Shown here: piece after piece, positions 61,969-64,000 of the stretch
How positions within the stretch are numbered: the stretch's first letter is position 1
Layout of the letters: each line of letters begins with the position of its first letter
From: Candidatus Cottocaccamicrobium excrementipullorum
Lineage (GTDB): Bacteria > Bacillota > Clostridia > Lachnospirales > Lachnospiraceae
Assembly: GCA_018713255.1 (NCBI GenBank)
Contig: DVFL01000002.1
Span: 1-64,000 of the forward strand
Reading direction: 5' to 3'
Length of the DNA stretch: 64,000 bases
Translations under genes and position numbers: made by a program
The notes under the pieces: model-generated
What the model was told of the DNA's origin: nothing
Seen by the model: only the letters and a program-made list of their open reading frames with translations
Database searches by the model: none

Positions 61969-63387
61969 TCAGAATCGGAAATCTCGGTTGCCCTTTTCAA
62001 TTTCTTCCAGATGATGCCGCACAAGCTGCCGCACATTTTCCTTAGGAATATTTAAAATCTCCTGATCAATCAATGCAAGCCCCTTCCTGCGGGTATCTTC
62101 TGAAGCGTAATCCATCAAATATTCCTTCAGCGTCATCAATGCATTGGGCAGACAGCAGTTTTGGATCTGTCCGGATTTACATAAGGACATAAACCGGTCT
62201 CCCGTTCGTCCCTCCCGGTAACATGCGGTGCAGAAACTGGGAATATATCCCATTCCCATCAGCCAATTTACCACCTCATCCAAGGTACGCTGGTCGCTGA
62301 CCTCAAACTGCTCTGATTTCTCATCTTCTGGCTCTTCTTCTACATAGCCTCCTATGCTGGTTCTTGACCCGCCGGAAATCTGAGAAATGCCAAGATGAAG
62401 CACTCTCTCCCGGCATGTTTTGCTCTCTCTGGTGGAAAGAATCATGCCGGTATAAGGAACCGCGATGCGAATGCAGGCCACAATTTTGGCAAAGGTATCG
62501 TCATCGATTCCATTATCAAAAGCATCTGGATCAATATCATCCGCTTTTTTAATTCTGGGAACGCTGATCGTATGAGGACCTACGCCGTATACCGCTTCCA
62601 AATGTTCGGCATGCATCAGCAATCCGGCAAACTCATACCGGTAAAGCTCCAGGCCGAACAGCACACCGCAGCCCACATCATCGATTCCTCCCTCCATGGC
62701 TCTGTCCATAGCCTCCGTGTGGTAATTATAATCATGCTTAGGACCTGTGGGATGAAGCTTTAAGTAGCTTTCCTTATGGTAGGTTTCTTGGAACAGAATG
62801 TAGGTGCCAATTCCTGCTTCTTTCAGCTTCCGGTAATTTTCCACGGTAGTGGCAGCAATGTTAACGTTCACCCGGCGGATGGCTCCGTTCTTATGTTTAA
62901 TGCTGTAAATTGTCTTAATGCTTTCCAGCACATACTCAATCGGATTGTTCACCGGATCCTCTCCCGTCTCCAGCGCCAGACGTTTATGCCCCATATCCTG
63001 AAGAGCGATTACCTCCTGCCGGATCTCATCCTGGGTCAGCTTCTTCCTGGGAATGTGTTTATTTTTTGCATGATAAGGACAGTATACGCAGCCGTTGACA
63101 CAGTAATTTGACAGATAAAGAGGGGCAAACATCACGATGCGGTTGCCGTAAAAATCCTTCTTAATCTGCTCAGCCAGAGCGTAGATTTCCTGGTTTTTAT
63201 CTTCCAGATCACAGTCCAGAAGAACGGCGGCCTCTCTGTGGCTCAGCCCCTTCCGCAGCCTGGCCTTATTAAGGATTTCATCAATGAGCTGGCGATTATG
63301 CTTATTTTGTTCTGCATAAGCAAGAGTTTCCATGATCTCTTCATGGTTGATAAAGTCATCTGCACATTTTGATTTTGGATCGTACAT
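61969..63387 (-). CDS. hydG: FeFe-hydrogenase maturase HydG (radical SAM tyrosine lyase)
   Basis: 472 residues: the radical SAM CxxxCxxC in NYCVNGCVYCPYHAKN, the TIM-barrel core (ALETGEDPVNNPIEYVLESI), and the C-terminal auxiliary cluster CTACYREGRTGDRFMSLC. HydG cleaves tyrosine to supply CO and cyanide for the H-cluster. ATG 63387 has GGAGAAAGG upstream; the hydE stop lies 56 bp upstream. Confidence 0.96.
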   Translation of the reverse strand: MYDPKSKCADDFINHEEIMETLAYAEQNKHNRQLIDEILNKARLRKGLSHREAAVLLDCDLEDKNQEIYALAEQIKKDFYGNRIVMFAPLYLSNYCVNGCVYCPYHAKNKHIPRKKLTQDEIRQEVIALQDMGHKRLALETGEDPVNNPIEYVLESIKTIYSIKHKNGAIRRVNVNIAATTVENYRKLKEAGIGTYILFQETYHKESYLKLHPTGPKHDYNYHTEAMDRAMEGGIDDVGCGVLFGLELYRYEFAGLLMHAEHLEAVYGVGPHTISVPRIKKADDIDPDAFDNGIDDDTFAKIVACIRIAVPYTGMILSTRESKTCRERVLHLGISQISGGSRTSIGGYVEEEPEDEKSEQFEVSDQRTLDEVVNWLMGMGYIPSFCTACYREGRTGDRFMSLCKSGQIQNCCLPNALMTLKEYLMDYASEDTRRKGLALIDQEILNIPKENVRQLVRHHLEEIEKGNRDFRF

Positions 63388-63443
63388 TTTCTTTCCTTTC
63401 TCCCTTGGGTCAGTACCTTCTTCCCCTTCAGGTTTAACTGCCT

Positions 63444-64000
63444 TTAGGCAGTGTTCTTTTTATAGTCTCCACGGTCAACAACCACCTGATACCCAATGGA
63501 TGCCATGGACGCTTTCAGCTCTTCCAGGCCCTGGGCGGCTTCTTTTCCCGTGCAGATTTTATTGTCATAGAGCAGGTATTTTCCCCGCACATTTTCCGGT
63601 GAAAGATTCGGCATTACCACATTTGCACCAGAAAGAATCCCGGCTTCTCTCCCATCCTCAGAAGCAGTTCCCAGGGCTGTGGTAGCGGGAAGGAGCACCT
63701 TCGGCAGCATAATTCTCACCAGACTTAACAAATATAAAGTCAAGCCCACATCCCCCGCCGGCTGATGGCGAAAGGGCGTATCATGATGAGGAAGGAAAGG
63801 ACCGATCCCCACCATTTCCGGCTTTAATTCCTGTAAAAATTCCATGTCTGCAGCTAAGGTATCCGGCGTTTGGCCAGGAGTGCCCACCATAAATCCGGCT
63901 CCAGTCTGGTAACCCAGCTCTTTTAAGGTGCGCAGACAATCTTTTCGATGCTTGGGAGAAAGCTCTGGCGGATGGAGAAGCCGATAATGGTCATCATCCG
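63444..64000 (-). CDS. hydE: FeFe-hydrogenase maturase HydE, C-terminal part (runs off the right edge)
   Basis: The minus-strand frame continues from the window edge as DDDHYRLLHPPELSPKHRKD and GYQTGAGFMVGTPGQTPDTL, then PHHDTPFRHQPAGDVG and ANVVMPNLSPENVRGKYLLY, ending KKNTA before TAA. This is the C-terminal half of HydE, a radical SAM maturase. The ORF track starts at an internal ATG (63890), which is not the gene start. The order hydE-hydG-hydF indicates one operon; no hydrogenase structural gene lies within the window. Confidence 0.92.
   Translation of the reverse strand, partial: DDDHYRLLHPPELSPKHRKDCLRTLKELGYQTGAGFMVGTPGQTPDTLAADMEFLQELKPEMVGIGPFLPHHDTPFRHQPAGDVGLTLYLLSLVRIMLPKVLLPATTALGTASEDGREAGILSGANVVMPNLSPENVRGKYLLYDNKICTGKEAAQGLEELKASMASIGYQVVVDRGDYKKNTA

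Noticed and set aside
1-64000. CRISPR arrays, tRNA and rRNA genes
   Set aside because: No regularly spaced repeats, no tRNA-like cloverleaf with CCA or GGTTCGA arms in context, and no rRNA conserved segments were noticed by eye.

Overview
The window reads as a chromosome segment of an anaerobic, gut-type Bacillota, most likely a Lachnospiraceae-like Clostridia. The reasons are the strong AGGAGG ribosome binding sites, the T-box leader, FeFe-hydrogenase maturases, YesMN-type two-component control of sugar ABC transporters, PTS/GH1 sugar use, a SirTM sirtuin with a macrodomain, and Gram-positive lipoproteins. This placement rests on gene content only. I saw no rRNA, tRNA or CRISPR array.

1-16 kb is an accessory, partly ruined region. 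It opens with a tnpV fragment and an N-terminally truncated tyrosine recombinase. Then come a flavodoxin with a frameshift and a nonsense codon, two broken MATE transporters, a Schlafen/AlbA_2 fragment, a head-on Doc toxin fragment, an ECF S-component tail and a cytidylate-kinase-like remnant. Intact genes lie between them: GNAT acetyltransferases, PNPOx flavoproteins, a histidine phosphatase, a VOC protein, an HxlR regulator, a PNPOx-ferredoxin/macrodomain/SirTM operon, and a response regulator-histidine kinase pair with a two-gene FtsX-type ABC exporter. Three minus-strand genes here share a near-identical 44-bp promoter module.

16-25 kb is a catabolic locus. Two cytosolic esterases, a divergent mannonate-dehydratase-like protein and an SLC13 transporter run leftward. 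A PrpR/NtrC-type regulator runs divergently, and its AAA+ ATPase core is degenerate. An aldehyde dehydrogenase and glycerol dehydrogenase follow.

25-35 kb holds a beta-glucoside PTS plus GH1 operon, a surface 5'-nucleotidase (frameshifted in A9 next to its start), a NifX-(His/Cys-rich)-FKBP fusion, an HD protein, a Pro/Gly/Arg-rich membrane miniprotein, and a two-gene operon (GldA-type dehydrogenase and YkvI-type transporter). That operon follows a complete T-box leader whose specifier reads UGG (Trp). The transporter also carries a poly-A frameshift at its start.

35-48 kb carries two sugar ABC systems: one on plus (ATPase, two permeases, tethered binding protein, then a lipoprotein) and one on minus (binding protein, two permeases, SGNH esterase) with a divergent YesN/YesM pair.

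48-64 kb has a deleted PNPOx pseudogene, an MmcQ/YjbR-EVE fusion, carB without adjacent carA, a large FG-GAP protein with no signal peptide, thioredoxin, Crp/Fnr and HxlR regulators, a secreted CAP protein, an uncharacterised esterase-esterase-ATP-grasp operon, and hydE-hydG-hydF running off the right edge.

The strongest leads are the Trp T-box operon, the esterase/ATP-grasp operon, the degenerate enhancer-binding regulator with its catabolic cluster, the NifX-FKBP fusion, and the paired start-proximal homopolymer frameshifts. All functional claims are inferred from sequence reading without database searches.
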